Below are positions 18,846-28,087 of a stretch of DNA of 64,000 nucleotides, one piece after another; position 1 is the stretch's first letter, and every line of letters starts with the position of its first letter. The position numbers and the translations under genes were made by a program. The notes below the pieces were generated by a model. It saw only the letters and a program-made list of their open reading frames with translations. It did no database searches and was not told the origin of the DNA. Source of the stretch: Brucella sp. BE17 (GTDB lineage: Bacteria > Pseudomonadota > Alphaproteobacteria > Rhizobiales > Rhizobiaceae); contig NZ_CP154467.1 in the NCBI RefSeq assembly GCF_039545455.1, positions 1,178,001 through 1,242,000 on the forward strand, in the 5' to 3' direction.

Positions 18846-20024
18846 TTACGCAACCTGACCGGCGCACCAGCCTGATGACCATGCCCACTGGAAATTATAG
18901 CCGCCCAGCCAGCCGGTGACATCGACCACTTCGCCAATGAAATAAAGCCCGGGAACGGACTTGGCTTCCATGGTGCGCTGATCAAGGTCACGCGTATCGA
19001 CACCACCCAAGGTCACTTCCGCCGTCCGGTACCCTTCCGAACCGGCCGGCTTTATACGCCAGTCACGCACCGCAGCCTCAACCCGTCGCAAAACCTTGTC
19101 CGACATATCGGCGAGATGAGTGCCGGTGCCGTTTTCCTCGGCCAGTGTCTGCGCCAGTTTTTTGGGCAGGTGAAAGCCTAGCACGGTCTGCAAGGCCTGT
19201 TTTCCGTTTGTCGAGCGCTCTTTTCGCAAAGCTTCAAAAAGATCGGTTCCGGGTAGCATATCAATGCGAATTTCATCACCTTCTTTCCAGAAGGACGAAA
19301 TTTGCAGAATGGAGGGCCCGCTGATACCGCGATGCGTAAACAGCATGGCCTCGTCAAAACTGGTTTTACCGCAAGACACCGAGGCATCAAGTGCAATCCC
19401 CGCCAGCGGCTTGAGACGCTCAAGTGTTACCGGCTCAAAGGTGAGCGGCACCAATGCGGGCCGCGTTTCGACAAGCCGCAAACCGAATTGCGCAGCAATC
19501 TCATAGCCGAAACCAGTCGCCCCCATTTTGGGAATGGATTTTCCACCACAGGCCACAACCAACGAACGGCAACGAAATGAACCATCCGTCAGTTGAACAT
19601 CAAAACCATCAGCGTTTTTTTCAATCTTACTCACCGAACAGGCAAGTTGCAGCCGCGCACGATGGCGACGCATTTCACCCAGCAGCATGTCGATGATCTG
19701 CGTGGCAGAGCCATCGCAGAAAAGCTGCCCCAGCGTCTTCTCATGATAGGCAATGCGATGGCGCTCGATCATCGCGATAAAGTCGCGCTGCGTATAGCGC
19801 TTGAGCGCCGAGATGCAAAAGTGCGGATTTTGCGACAGGTAGTTTTTAGGGCCGGCATGCAGATTGGTGAAATTGCAGCGCCCTCCACCGGAAATACGGA
19901 TTTTGTCGCCGGCTGTTTTAGCATGATCAACAAGGAGCACCGAACGTCCGCGCCTGGCTGCTTCAATCGCGCACATCATTCCGGCAGCGCCCGCGCCGAT
20001 CACCACAACATCAACGGTTTCCAA
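18846..20024 (-). CDS. NAD(P)/FAD-dependent oxidoreductase, HI0933/BaiN family
   Basis: A 392-residue flavoprotein of unknown substrate. It begins with a dinucleotide-binding motif VVVIGAGAAGMMCAIEAARR (about 5-24). The family blocks SGGGRCNFTN, GQLFCDGSA, LVVACGGKSIPKMGATG and VTLGGVDTRDLD follow, with a C-terminal FIGEVVDVTGWLGGYNFQWA. Relatives have been linked to bile acid metabolism in gut bacteria only by context, so that role should not be assumed. It starts two bases after the degP stop, in one transcript. Confidence 0.9.
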   Translation of the reverse strand: METVDVVVIGAGAAGMMCAIEAARRGRSVLLVDHAKTAGDKIRISGGGRCNFTNLHAGPKNYLSQNPHFCISALKRYTQRDFIAMIERHRIAYHEKTLGQLFCDGSATQIIDMLLGEMRRHRARLQLACSVSKIEKNADGFDVQLTDGSFRCRSLVVACGGKSIPKMGATGFGYEIAAQFGLRLVETRPALVPLTFEPVTLERLKPLAGIALDASVSCGKTSFDEAMLFTHRGISGPSILQISSFWKEGDEIRIDMLPGTDLFEALRKERSTNGKQALQTVLGFHLPKKLAQTLAEENGTGTHLADMSDKVLRRVEAAVRDWRIKPAGSEGYRTAEVTLGGVDTRDLDQRTMEAKSVPGLYFIGEVVDVTGWLGGYNFQWAWSSGWCAGQVA

Positions 20025-20026
20025 TA

Positions 20027-21643
20027 TCAGTCGATCCGTACAGTCACAAAGCGCAATTCACCTGAACGCGAAGCCAGCATCAAAAGCGCGTTCTTGCGAT
20101 TCTCACGACGCAATGCATCGATGCGTTTCTTCACATCTTGCGGCGTCTTCACATTCACCTGCCCGACATCGACAATAACATCGCCGGTTTCAACCCGCTT
20201 TTCACCCGCTGCTGATCCGGGTGCGACATAAAGAATGGCAACACCCTGAACGTCTTCGGCAATGCCAAATTCACCACGAACCTCGTCATCGAGTTCCGCC
20301 AGTTTCATGCCGAGGACCGAAAGAGCGGCCTCGCTTTTAGCGCTGTCCTCATCTGCTTTATTTTTGTCCGTCTTTTTTTGAGGTGTTTCGGGCAGCACAC
20401 CATCGGGCAGTTCCTGTCCTTCGTCTTCACCCTCTTCTGCATCAGGCGGCGGAGCCTGATCCTCGGTTGCAGTCTCCATGCTCCTATCGTCTTCAACCAG
20501 ACGCCCGAGCTTGACCTTGAGCGTCTGCTCGGCACCATCACGCACGACTACGATCTTGACTTCCTTGCCGACCGGGCTTTCGGCGACCAGACGCGGCAAA
20601 TCACGCGCCGTATCGACCGCCTTGCCCTCAAAACGGATGATGACATCACCCGCTTTCAGCGCCTTGTTATCGACGCCTGAATTTTCAATCAGCCCACCAA
20701 TCAGCGCGCCCTTGGCGGCTTTCAGGCCTAAGCTGTCGGCGATATCCTGCGTCACGGGCTGAATACGGATACCGAGCCAGCCGCGCTTGACCTCGCCAAA
20801 CTCCTTGAGCTGATCGATCACGCCGACGGCCATTTCGGAGGGAATGGCAAACCCGATCCCGATCGAGCCGCCGGAAGGGGAAATAATGGCCGTATTGACG
20901 CCAATCACCTTGCCTTCCATATCGAAAAGCGGACCACCGGAATTGCCGCGATTGATGGCGGCATCGGTCTGGATGAAATCATCATAGGGGCCAGATTGAA
21001 TATCGCGCTTACGCGCAGAAATAATGCCCGTTGTCACCGTACCGCCAAGACCGAACGGATTGCCAATTGCCAGAACCCAGTCACCGATGCGCGCTTTTTC
21101 CGAATTGCCAAATTGCACAGCGGTAAGCTTGCGCTTGGAGGGATCAACCTTGAGCACGGCAAGATCGGTCTTGGTGTCCTTGCCGACCAGTTCGGCTTTC
21201 AGCTTGGAGCCATCTGTGAAATTGACCTCAATCTCGTCAGCATCGGCGATGACGTGATTGTTGGTAACGATAAAGCCTTTGGCGGCATCGATCACAAAAC
21301 CCGACCCAAGCGATTGCACTTTGCGCGAATCATCGCCTTTTCTGCCACCCTTATTATCAAAGAAATCCTTGAAGTAGTCTTGAAACGGAGAACCTTCCGG
21401 CACATTCGGCATGGGGACAGGGCCATCATCCCCCTCGCCACCTTCATTCTTCACAGTCTGAGATGTGGAGATATTGACCACCGAATCAAGCAGGCCTTCG
21501 GCTATATCCGCTACAGAAGCAGGCCCCCGCGTCATTACGGCCTGTTGCGCAACGGCTGGCATGGCTCCGGTTACGACCAATGCCCCCAAAGCCACGGTTG
21601 CCAATAGAGTGCGAGCAAATCCCGCCTTGGGTGCACTTGCCAT
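20027..21643 (-). CDS. degP: DegP/HtrA-type periplasmic serine protease
   Basis: Periplasmic protease and chaperone for misfolded envelope proteins. The 538 residues have a signal peptide (about 1-32, to AVAQQ), a trypsin-like domain with His in VTNNHVIADADEI, Asp in KTDLAVLKVD and Ser in NRGNSGGPLFD, and two PDZ domains. The PDZ domains are separated by a long acidic/lysine-rich linker (about residues 385-430, EEGEDEGQELPDG and KKTDKNKADEDSAK). ATG 21643 has GGAG upstream. A family A repeat lies in the promoter region. It forms one transcript with the flavoprotein downstream. Confidence 0.95.
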   Translation of the reverse strand: MASAPKAGFARTLLATVALGALVVTGAMPAVAQQAVMTRGPASVADIAEGLLDSVVNISTSQTVKNEGGEGDDGPVPMPNVPEGSPFQDYFKDFFDNKGGRKGDDSRKVQSLGSGFVIDAAKGFIVTNNHVIADADEIEVNFTDGSKLKAELVGKDTKTDLAVLKVDPSKRKLTAVQFGNSEKARIGDWVLAIGNPFGLGGTVTTGIISARKRDIQSGPYDDFIQTDAAINRGNSGGPLFDMEGKVIGVNTAIISPSGGSIGIGFAIPSEMAVGVIDQLKEFGEVKRGWLGIRIQPVTQDIADSLGLKAAKGALIGGLIENSGVDNKALKAGDVIIRFEGKAVDTARDLPRLVAESPVGKEVKIVVVRDGAEQTLKVKLGRLVEDDRSMETATEDQAPPPDAEEGEDEGQELPDGVLPETPQKKTDKNKADEDSAKSEAALSVLGMKLAELDDEVRGEFGIAEDVQGVAILYVAPGSAAGEKRVETGDVIVDVGQVNVKTPQDVKKRIDALRRENRKNALLMLASRSGELRFVTVRID

Positions 21644-21707
21644 AAAGCTCCGCTCCGTTCCTGTGTCCGCGATCAAATTAGGCCTGCATGGTGAACAGGC
21701 GGGTGTG

Positions 21708-21776
21708 GTGGGTTTGAATCTGAATTTCGATCAAAGTGTTGCTCCAAAGTGATACGAATTTCAGATCCGCCACGCT
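21708..21776. repeat. Dispersed palindromic repeat, family A, copy 2
   Basis: Gapless 69-base alignment with 2767-2835 upstream of the GHL10 gene, in the same orientation relative to the gene it precedes. It lies 65 bases before the degP start. Confidence 0.8.
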
Positions 21777-21877
21777 CGTCTGATTAGATCGTCGCAAAAT
21801 AAGGCCTGTTTGCGGCCTCGCCTAGTCCGGCCAAAAGAAATAGAGCATTTTTAAACCGAATAGAGCGGATAAACGCA

Positions 21878-22063
21878 TTACCCCCGGACAAACCAGACAA
21901 TAGCGACACCGATAGCAAGCGCTGCAATACCCGCTACACGCAGAGCGTTTTCGGGCGTCTCACTGGCTTCTTTCGCAAGTTTTCTCGCCAAAGCAGGAAA
22001 GCCGCCATAGAGCAGCCCTTCGAAGACGAAGAGGAGCCCCACGGCGGCTAGAAAATCGGCCAT
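21878..22063 (-). CDS. DUF2065 family small membrane protein
   Basis: A 61-residue protein with two hydrophobic segments (about 3-24 and 42-58) and the family pattern FEGLLYGGFPALARKLAKEA. It is usually found next to hflC, as here, 18 bases after the hflC stop. The function is unknown; context suggests a role with HflKC or FtsH at the inner membrane. Confidence 0.85.
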   Translation of the reverse strand: MADFLAAVGLLFVFEGLLYGGFPALARKLAKEASETPENALRVAGIAALAIGVAIVWFVRG

Positions 22064-22081
22064 AAATCGCCTGTCCCGACT

Positions 22082-22987
22082 TTACTGTTCAGGGGTCGCC
22101 AATCGGCCACCCGCATCACGGAAGAACTTGAAGAACTCCGAATCCGGCGACAGAACCATCGTGGTCTCAGGCGTCTGCAATGCTTGCCGATAGGCAGCCA
22201 TCGAACGATAGAAGGCAAAGAAGCCCGGATCTTTCGATGCCGATTGCGCAAAGATATCACTGCGCTCAGCTTCGCCTTCACCACGCAGGATTTCAGACTC
22301 CTTGCGCGCTTGCGCCAGCAATTCGACAACCTGGCGATCGGCAACAGCACGAATACGCTGTGCTTCCGCGCGGCCACCTGCACGCAGGCGCTCGGCTTCC
22401 GCCAATCGCTCTTCCTTCATGCGCTCATAGGTCTGCTTGGACACATCCGCCGTCAAGTCCGTACGGCGAATACGCACATCAACGATTTCCAGCCCCAGCG
22501 AACTCGCATAGTTGCGCATCTGGTCACGCACTTCGCGCATCATATCGCCACGCTCTTCGGAAAGAGCCGCCTCGAACTGACGCTTGCCGTAAACACTACG
22601 CAGCGAGGCGTTCAGCCGGGTTTGCAAACGCTGTTCAGCAAGTGTTCTGCTGGCACCCTCAACGCTCTGGCGGAAAACGCGGGCATTCGAAATACGATAA
22701 GTCAGGAACGCATCCACATCGTAGAACTTGCCGCCCGACACCTGAACACGAATATCTTCGAGATCAAAGCGCAACAAACGATTATCGACAATCTGCACCG
22801 TATCGGCATCGAACATGCTGAAGGGAAGTTTGAAATAGATGCCCGGTTGCGTGCGCACATCCACGATCTGGCCAAAGCGGACGACAATCGCCTGTTCGCG
22901 CTCATTGACGATATAAACGGACGAATAGACCAGAAAAATAATAAAAGCGACGATACCGCCAATGATCGGAAGTCTGTTCTGAGCCAT
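22082..22987 (-). CDS. hflC: FtsH protease modulator HflC
   Basis: A 301-residue SPFH/band-7 protein with one N-terminal membrane anchor (about 7-27) and the rest in the periplasm. With HflK it forms a cage around the FtsH protease and modulates it. Visible blocks are VNEREQAIVVRFGQIV, FKLPF, VDAFLTYRISNARVFRQSV and IVDVRIRRTDL. Its ATG overlaps the hflK stop by one base (TAATG), so the two are translationally coupled. Confidence 0.96.
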   Translation of the reverse strand: MAQNRLPIIGGIVAFIIFLVYSSVYIVNEREQAIVVRFGQIVDVRTQPGIYFKLPFSMFDADTVQIVDNRLLRFDLEDIRVQVSGGKFYDVDAFLTYRISNARVFRQSVEGASRTLAEQRLQTRLNASLRSVYGKRQFEAALSEERGDMMREVRDQMRNYASSLGLEIVDVRIRRTDLTADVSKQTYERMKEERLAEAERLRAGGRAEAQRIRAVADRQVVELLAQARKESEILRGEGEAERSDIFAQSASKDPGFFAFYRSMAAYRQALQTPETTMVLSPDSEFFKFFRDAGGRLATPEQ

Positions 22988-24162
22988 TACTGGTTACCTC
23001 CGGTCGCAGATGTTGGAGTTGTCGTCGATGCTGGAACGGTGCCGCCTGCAGCACCTGTCCGCGGCTGCTGCCGCATAAGTTCATTCAACGGCAGATAAGG
23101 CACAACGCCCTTGCCTTGTTCGACGATGATTTTCTTGGTGCTCTTCAGAACGCCTTCCATCGTTTCAAGGAACAGGCGGTTACGGGTAACTTCCGGTGCT
23201 TTTTCATATTCGGCCTGAACCGAACTGAAACGCTGCGCCTCACCTTGCGCGTCCTGCACGACACGGTTCTTGTAAGCTGCCGCATCTTCGCGGATCTGCG
23301 AAGCCTGACCGCGCGCCTTTCCTAGTTCCTGATTGGCGTATTTGTTGGCCTCGTCCTTGAAACGGTCCTCGTCCTGCTCTGCACGCTGGACTTCTTCAAA
23401 GGCATCGGCCACTTCCTGCGGCGGCGCGGCATCTTCGATGGAAACCGAATTGATCTGGATACCGGTCTTGTAATTGTCGAGCGTCGACTGAACAATACGC
23501 TGAACACTCTGAGAAATATCTTCACGATTGTCGCGGAAAATATCCTGCGCCGGACGGCGACCAACAATCTCACGCATCGCGCTCTCGGAAACCTGCTGCA
23601 CCATATTGTCGGGACTATCGACATTGAACAGATAGGCACGCGCATCAGCAACGCGGTAAAGAACGGAGAACTGGACATTGACGATGTTCTGATCGCCCGT
23701 CAGCATCAAGCCTTGCGTGGCCGTGCTCGAACCCTGTCCGCCAATATTGATCTGCTTTTCAACGATCTGGGCCTTTTCGTAGGTCTCGACTGGCCACCAA
23801 TGGAAATGCAGACCTTCGCCAGAAACCGTATCTTTGGGCTTGCCGAAGCGAAGTTCGACGGCAATCTCATCAGGCTGCACGGTATAGACAGACTGGAATA
23901 CCCAAAAACCGAGCAAAGCCGCACCGACGAGGAAAACGATCGCTCGGCTGCTACCAGTGCCGCCGCCACCGCCACCCGGAAACACCTTCTTCAGACGGTC
24001 TTGGCCTTTACGCAGAATATCTTCGAGATCAGGGGGCGTGTTCTGGCCACCACCCTTTGGTCCTTTCGGACCCTGTCCCCATGGACCACCATTATTATTG
24101 TTATTATTATCGCCGCCACCGCCCCATGGGCCGCCGCCGCCATTCTGATTACTCCAGGGCAT
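22987..24162 (-). CDS. hflK: FtsH protease modulator HflK
   Basis: Partner of HflC. The 391 residues start with a low-complexity Gly/Asn/Pro-rich cytoplasmic head (about 1-45, including a run of six Asn encoded by AAT/AAC repeats), then one membrane segment (about 72-95) and an SPFH domain with YTVQPDEIAVELRFGK and DQNIVNVQFSVLYRV. The C-terminus is Pro/Thr/Ala-rich. ATG 24162 has AGGTGAGG directly upstream. Part of the thyA-folA-hflK-hflC-DUF2065 run. Confidence 0.96.
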   Translation of the reverse strand: MPWSNQNGGGGPWGGGGDNNNNNNGGPWGQGPKGPKGGGQNTPPDLEDILRKGQDRLKKVFPGGGGGGTGSSRAIVFLVGAALLGFWVFQSVYTVQPDEIAVELRFGKPKDTVSGEGLHFHWWPVETYEKAQIVEKQINIGGQGSSTATQGLMLTGDQNIVNVQFSVLYRVADARAYLFNVDSPDNMVQQVSESAMREIVGRRPAQDIFRDNREDISQSVQRIVQSTLDNYKTGIQINSVSIEDAAPPQEVADAFEEVQRAEQDEDRFKDEANKYANQELGKARGQASQIREDAAAYKNRVVQDAQGEAQRFSSVQAEYEKAPEVTRNRLFLETMEGVLKSTKKIIVEQGKGVVPYLPLNELMRQQPRTGAAGGTVPASTTTPTSATGGNQ

Positions 24163-24283
24163 CCTCACCTCTCGTCCGCGTGACGCGAGGTGCAATGCCT
24201 CCCGTCATCAACTAATGTTTCCGTTTTATAGGCATCGCGAGGGCTGGTTTCAACGCAAGACGGCAAATTTATACCGCTATGCT

Positions 24284-24811
24284 TTACGAAACACGCCTTT
24301 TGTATACCATATAGCGTGTTGGGTGGCTGTCCTTCTCACCGGAAGGCACATCCTCAGCAGTTGAAAGCTGCCATGCCGACGAATCGATTTTCGGGAAATA
24401 TGTGTCCCCTTCAATAGAAGCGAGCACACGCGTCAGATGCACATAGTCCACGAATGGCAACGCCTGCGCATAAATATTGCCACCACCTATGATGCAGACG
24501 TCACTGACATTCATTTCGCCAGCAAGTTTGCGGCCAAGCGATATCGCCTGTTCCACGGAGCGCACGATCTGCGCGCCTTCTGCAGCAAAATTCTCGTCGC
24601 GCGTGATCACGATATTAGGGCGTCCCGGCAAAGCTCGGCCAATCGAGTCCCACGTCTTGCGCCCCATGATAACCGGTTTGCCAAGGGTCAGCGCTTTGAA
24701 ACGCTTTAAATCCGTCGAGAGCTTCCACGGCATATCGCCATCACGACCGATAACGCCGTTTTCGGCCGCAGCAACAATGATGGAAAGCAACGGCTCATGC
24801 ATATTAATCAT
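24284..24811 (-). CDS. folA: Dihydrofolate reductase
   Basis: Reduces dihydrofolate to tetrahydrofolate with NADPH. The 175-residue protein has the substrate-site block [19 protein letters not shown] (about 12-30), [31 protein letters not shown] and GDTYFP. Its ATG overlaps the thyA stop (ATGA), so it is translationally coupled to thyA, which makes the dihydrofolate it uses. Confidence 0.97.
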   Translation of the reverse strand: MINMHEPLLSIIVAAAENGVIGRDGDMPWKLSTDLKRFKALTLGKPVIMGRKTWDSIGRALPGRPNIVITRDENFAAEGAQIVRSVEQAISLGRKLAGEMNVSDVCIIGGGNIYAQALPFVDYVHLTRVLASIEGDTYFPKIDSSAWQLSTAEDVPSGEKDSHPTRYMVYKRRVS

Positions 24812-25602
24812 ACCGCAATTGGGGCCCTGATCGTTGGATCAGCTTCATAGTTCTGCAATTCAAAATCCTCAAATCGGAATTGAAACAGGTCTTTGACATC
24901 GGGATTGATATGCAGGGTGGGCAGTTTCTTTGGGCTGCGGGTCAATTGCTCCCGCGCCTGCTCAAAATGATTGGAATATAAATGTGCGTCACCCAGCGTA
25001 TGGACGAAATCGCCCCGCTTTAGTCCCACGACTTGTGCAATCATCATCGTCAGCAGGGCATAAGAGGCGATATTGAACGGCACACCGAGAAAAATATCCG
25101 CTGAACGCTGATAAAGCTGGCACGACAATTTGCCTTCGGCAACATAGAACTGGAACAGGCAATGACAGGGCGGCAGTGCCATTTCATCAACCAGTGCCGG
25201 GTTCCACGCTGATACGATCAGGCGACGCGATTGCGGATTGTCTCGCAGCATTTTCAAAAGATTGGCAATCTGGTCGATATGCCGCCCGTCGGGCGCTGGC
25301 CACGACCGCCACTGATAGCCGTAAACGGGACCGAGATCGCCATTCTCGTCAGCCCATTCATCCCAGATCGTAACGCCATTGTCTTTCAGATAGGCAATGT
25401 TGGTATCGCCTTTGAGAAACCACAACAGCTCATGAATAATGGAGCGCAGATGCAGCTTCTTGGTGGTCAGGACAGGAAAGCCCTCCTCCAGATTGAAACG
25501 CATCTGATAGCCGAATACCGAACGCGTCCCCGTTCCTGTGCGATCGCCACGATCAACGCCGTTATCAAGCACATGCTGGAGAAGATCGAAATAGGTGCGC
25601 AT
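24808..25602 (-). CDS. thyA: Thymidylate synthase
   Basis: Methylates dUMP with methylene-tetrahydrofolate. At 264 residues it has the usual length for the family. Visible blocks are [17 protein letters not shown], the catalytic cysteine in [32 protein letters not shown] and [11 protein letters not shown] 25602 begins [15 protein letters not shown]; 27 extra codons upstream are not conserved-looking. First gene of the folate/hflKC run. Confidence 0.98.
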   Translation of the reverse strand: MRTYFDLLQHVLDNGVDRGDRTGTGTRSVFGYQMRFNLEEGFPVLTTKKLHLRSIIHELLWFLKGDTNIAYLKDNGVTIWDEWADENGDLGPVYGYQWRSWPAPDGRHIDQIANLLKMLRDNPQSRRLIVSAWNPALVDEMALPPCHCLFQFYVAEGKLSCQLYQRSADIFLGVPFNIASYALLTMMIAQVVGLKRGDFVHTLGDAHLYSNHFEQAREQLTRSPKKLPTLHINPDVKDLFQFRFEDFELQNYEADPTIRAPIAV

Positions 25603-25644
25603 AGGAGTTTCCAAGACCGATTCGTGAGACCTTACTATAACGAC

Positions 25645-25671
25645 AAAACCCGGCGCAGGGTGCACCGGGTT
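25645..25671 (-). terminator. Rho-independent terminator after the DUF2853 gene
   Basis: AACCCGG and CCGGGTT arms around an 11-base loop, followed on the minus strand by TTTTG. It separates the DUF2853 gene from thyA. The U-run is short. Confidence 0.55.
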
Positions 25672-25712
25672 CAAATTCCACAATCAAAGCGGCCACAATC
25701 AAAAGGAGCCGA

Positions 25713-26024
25713 TCAAAGGTCTCCGAGTTTGCCGAGCTGCTTGGCCACCAGATAATAGTAGGTGACGCGGCTCTTGTTGCGATCGCCCTTCATGACTTCA
25801 GCGACGTGATTGACCACTTCTTCCGCCTTGGCTTCATCGGCAACGCCAAGCTTCTTGGCGACCCAGCTATCACGCACGCGCTTCAATTCTTCTGGGTCGG
25901 TCACCGAAACGAGCGAAGAATCGCGATTGCGCAATGCAATACCCAAATGGCTGACAATTTTCCCCACAACCGCTTCGTCGGCTGCAGCATCGTAACGACG
26001 AACGTCCGCGATATAGTCACTCAT
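25713..26024 (-). CDS. DUF2853 family protein
   Basis: A 103-residue acidic all-helical protein of unknown function, with the family pattern MSDYIADVRRYDAAADEAVV and RVRDSWVAKKLG. ATG 26024 is preceded by AGGAGAATGAAGAG; the longer frame upstream is unlikely to be translated. Short and soluble, with no catalytic motif apparent. Confidence 0.83.
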   Translation of the reverse strand: MSDYIADVRRYDAAADEAVVGKIVSHLGIALRNRDSSLVSVTDPEELKRVRDSWVAKKLGVADEAKAEEVVNHVAEVMKGDRNKSRVTYYYLVAKQLGKLGDL

Positions 26025-26247
26025 CTCTTCATTCTCCTTGCATTGGGACAGATCATCCCGTTTCAGGTCATGGGACAAGCGAACAACCTTAAGCTATCGA
26101 CAAATCCCGAGATATGGTGCGAGGATTGACCACAGAAAGCAGGCTGTCAACGGAAAATGACCATGCAGACCATCAATAAAGAAAGCCGGCAATACTGCCA
26201 ATTCCTGCATTCCCTCTTCCAATCCGCATCCACCTTGCCTATATAAG

Positions 26248-26590
26248 CCTTGCTGGTGCAAGCCAGCTATGGTGATAAATGGACGGTGTAATAAACCTAT
26301 TGGACCCGGGGGCGGTACCCGGCGCCTCCACCAGAACGCAGGCTAAAGAGTTGGGCTTGCGCTGTGGTGGGGGCGAAATAGGATCGACAAGGGTGTAAAG
26401 ATCGCTCTTTTACTCGGCATGATACCACCGTTATCGGGTCAATTGAGTAGTTGCAAATGACAACAAAGCTCAGGGTTATGCTCTCGCTGCCTAATGGCGG
26501 TGCGGGAAACCCACTCTAAAGTCCTTGGGGTTAGCCCCTCAAGGCGGGGTTCGGAGGCACCTGGCAACAGAAGCCTCCACTTTCTTTCAA
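26248..26590 (+). ncRNA. ssrA: tmRNA, circularly permuted two-piece alphaproteobacterial type
   Basis: Rescues stalled ribosomes and tags the nascent protein. In the permuted order the acceptor piece comes first and ends in CGCCTCCACCA at 26333. A removed spacer (26334-26368) follows, then the coding piece starting GGGGGCGAAATAGGATCGAC at 26369. The first seven bases of the coding piece pair with CGCCTCC to form the acceptor stem, including one G-U pair. The tag frame lies at 26453-26494. Stem-loops and pseudoknot-like segments follow, and a GGAGGC...GCCTCC hairpin with a T-rich tail (26553-26590) is the likely terminator. The 5' end is approximate. Confidence 0.95.
26453..26494 (+). other. 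tmRNA tag reading frame
   Basis: Encodes ANDNKAQGYALAA followed by TAA, entered at the resume codon GCA. With the alanine from tmRNA itself, the tag is A-ANDNKAQGYALAA. The ALAA end is the ClpXP degron, and the AANDN start is the part recognised by alpha-type SspB. Confidence 0.92.
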
Positions 26591-27810
26591 GCTGGAGCTA
26601 CATCGAACTCATCCGCTTTGCGCGGCAGAATGATTTGTGTCAGCACGAATGCGCTCACGGCGCATCCTGCGATACCCGCCGCCATAGGAACAACGGTTCC
26701 ATCAAAATATGCGCTGGTAAGCGCAATCGCCGCTCCGCCTATGATGAAATGCAATGTTCCCATGAGCGCTGAAGCGGTGCCCGCAATGCTGCCGTAGTTC
26801 TCCAGAGCCAGAACTGCCGTCGTCGGGATAACGAGGCCAAGAAACCCATAGCCGACAAACAGAAAAGCAGCGATCAGCCACAGAGAATGATGGCCCATCA
26901 GCACAGCCACATACATGGCGAGCATCGCCGCGGCAAATCCCGACACCGCGATGCGCATCACGCGGCGTAGCCCGAAGCGCGCTCCAAGCCATCCGTTCAG
27001 CTGCGACACGCCGAAGAACGACACCGCATTGGCAGAAAAGGCCAGCGCATATTGATTGGGTGTAAGGCCATAATGATCAATCAGCACGAAGGACGAATTC
27101 GCCAGATAGACGAAGAAGGATGAAATGCCGAAACCACCGATGAAGACCAGACCAAGATAGTAACGGTCCTTCAACAGTAGCCGATAGCTGCGCAAAGCAC
27201 TTGCGAGATTGCTTTCAAGGCGCGCCTCGCGTGTGCGCGTTTCCTTTTGAAAAGCAGTCAGAAGCACGATTGCAGCCACTGCCGCAATCAGAACTGCCCA
27301 GAAGACACCGCGCCAGCCAAAAAAGCCGATGATAACAGAACCGGTCAGAGGGGCGAGAATCGGCGATACGGAAAATACGAGCATTAGAAGCGACATGAGC
27401 CGCGCGGCTTCGACGCCACGATGAAGATCACGCACAACAGCGCGCGGAATGACCATGCCGGCAGCCGCACCCAGCCCCTGAACAAAGCGAAACAGCACAA
27501 GCATATCAATGTTGGTGGCGAGTGCCGAACCTATGCTGCCCGCACCAAAAAGCACCAGTCCGACATAGAGCGGGGTTTTACGTCCGAACATGTCGGACAA
27601 GGGACCGTAGAAAAGCTGCGCAATCGCCAGAGCGACGAAAAATGCCAGCAGGCTCATCTGAACGGCACCGGTTTCGGCGCGCAGATCAGCGGCAATTGTC
27701 GGCAAGGCAGGCAGATACATGTCGATTGCAAAGGGACCGACGGCAGAAAGAAGACCAAGAACAACAGCATTGCGCACGAGGCCGGGAGTCATGGGAGGAC
27801 GCGCTTTCAT
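26587..27810 (-). CDS. MFS transporter, Bcr/CflA drug-resistance family
   Basis: A 407-residue exporter with about twelve membrane segments. It has the Bcr/CflA N-terminus VLGLLSAVGPFAIDMYLPALP (about 15-35), the MFS loop motif YGPLSDMFGRKTPLYVGL, and VIPRAVVRDLH in the fourth-fifth helix region. The substrate is unknown; relatives export bicyclomycin, chloramphenicol or sulfonamides. ATG 27810 (MKARPPMTPG) is chosen by homology, with no good Shine-Dalgarno sequence. It is divergent from a TetR gene with twin operator candidates between them. The stop codon reaches the tmRNA terminator. Confidence 0.9.
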   Translation of the reverse strand: MKARPPMTPGLVRNAVVLGLLSAVGPFAIDMYLPALPTIAADLRAETGAVQMSLLAFFVALAIAQLFYGPLSDMFGRKTPLYVGLVLFGAGSIGSALATNIDMLVLFRFVQGLGAAAGMVIPRAVVRDLHRGVEAARLMSLLMLVFSVSPILAPLTGSVIIGFFGWRGVFWAVLIAAVAAIVLLTAFQKETRTREARLESNLASALRSYRLLLKDRYYLGLVFIGGFGISSFFVYLANSSFVLIDHYGLTPNQYALAFSANAVSFFGVSQLNGWLGARFGLRRVMRIAVSGFAAAMLAMYVAVLMGHHSLWLIAAFLFVGYGFLGLVIPTTAVLALENYGSIAGTASALMGTLHFIIGGAAIALTSAYFDGTVVPMAAGIAGCAVSAFVLTQIILPRKADEFDVAPA

Positions 27811-28022
27811 CAATGTTTCGTGAGGCCACTGCCACAAATACTGAGCACTGACATTTCCAGGGAGGATGGATCCGTCAGGCTCAAAATCCAGAAGCAGCAC
27901 TAATAAGGCATTGTATATTCAGTATCTTTTGCCAAATAATCGAGTTTTAAATTTTATGCCTTCACAAGCGAGGCATCACGATTGACCGCAGTGGGATACT
28001 GTCTATACGATATGCCAAAATA

Positions 28023-28057
28023 AATTTGACACTCATGTCAAATTAGACACCATTGTC
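28023..28057. promoter_or_regulatory. Twin palindromic operator candidates between the MFS and TetR genes
   Basis: Site 1 is AATTTGACA-CTCA-TGTCAAATT (28023-28044), with perfect nine-base arms. Site 2 is GACA-CCAT-TGTC (28046-28057). Both share GACA-N4-TGTC and their centres are 18 bases apart. They lie 31-65 bases before the TetR start, in the 277-base divergent promoter region. Confidence 0.75.
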
Positions 28058-28087
28058 CAAAACGTCAAGACATCTTATGTTAGATCT

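Noticed and set aside
25620..25712. Possible tRNA between thyA and the DUF2853 gene (GGGTTCAAATTCC resembles a T-arm)
   Set aside because: No acceptor stem, D-arm or anticodon arm can be folded around it; the segment is better explained as a terminator hairpin.
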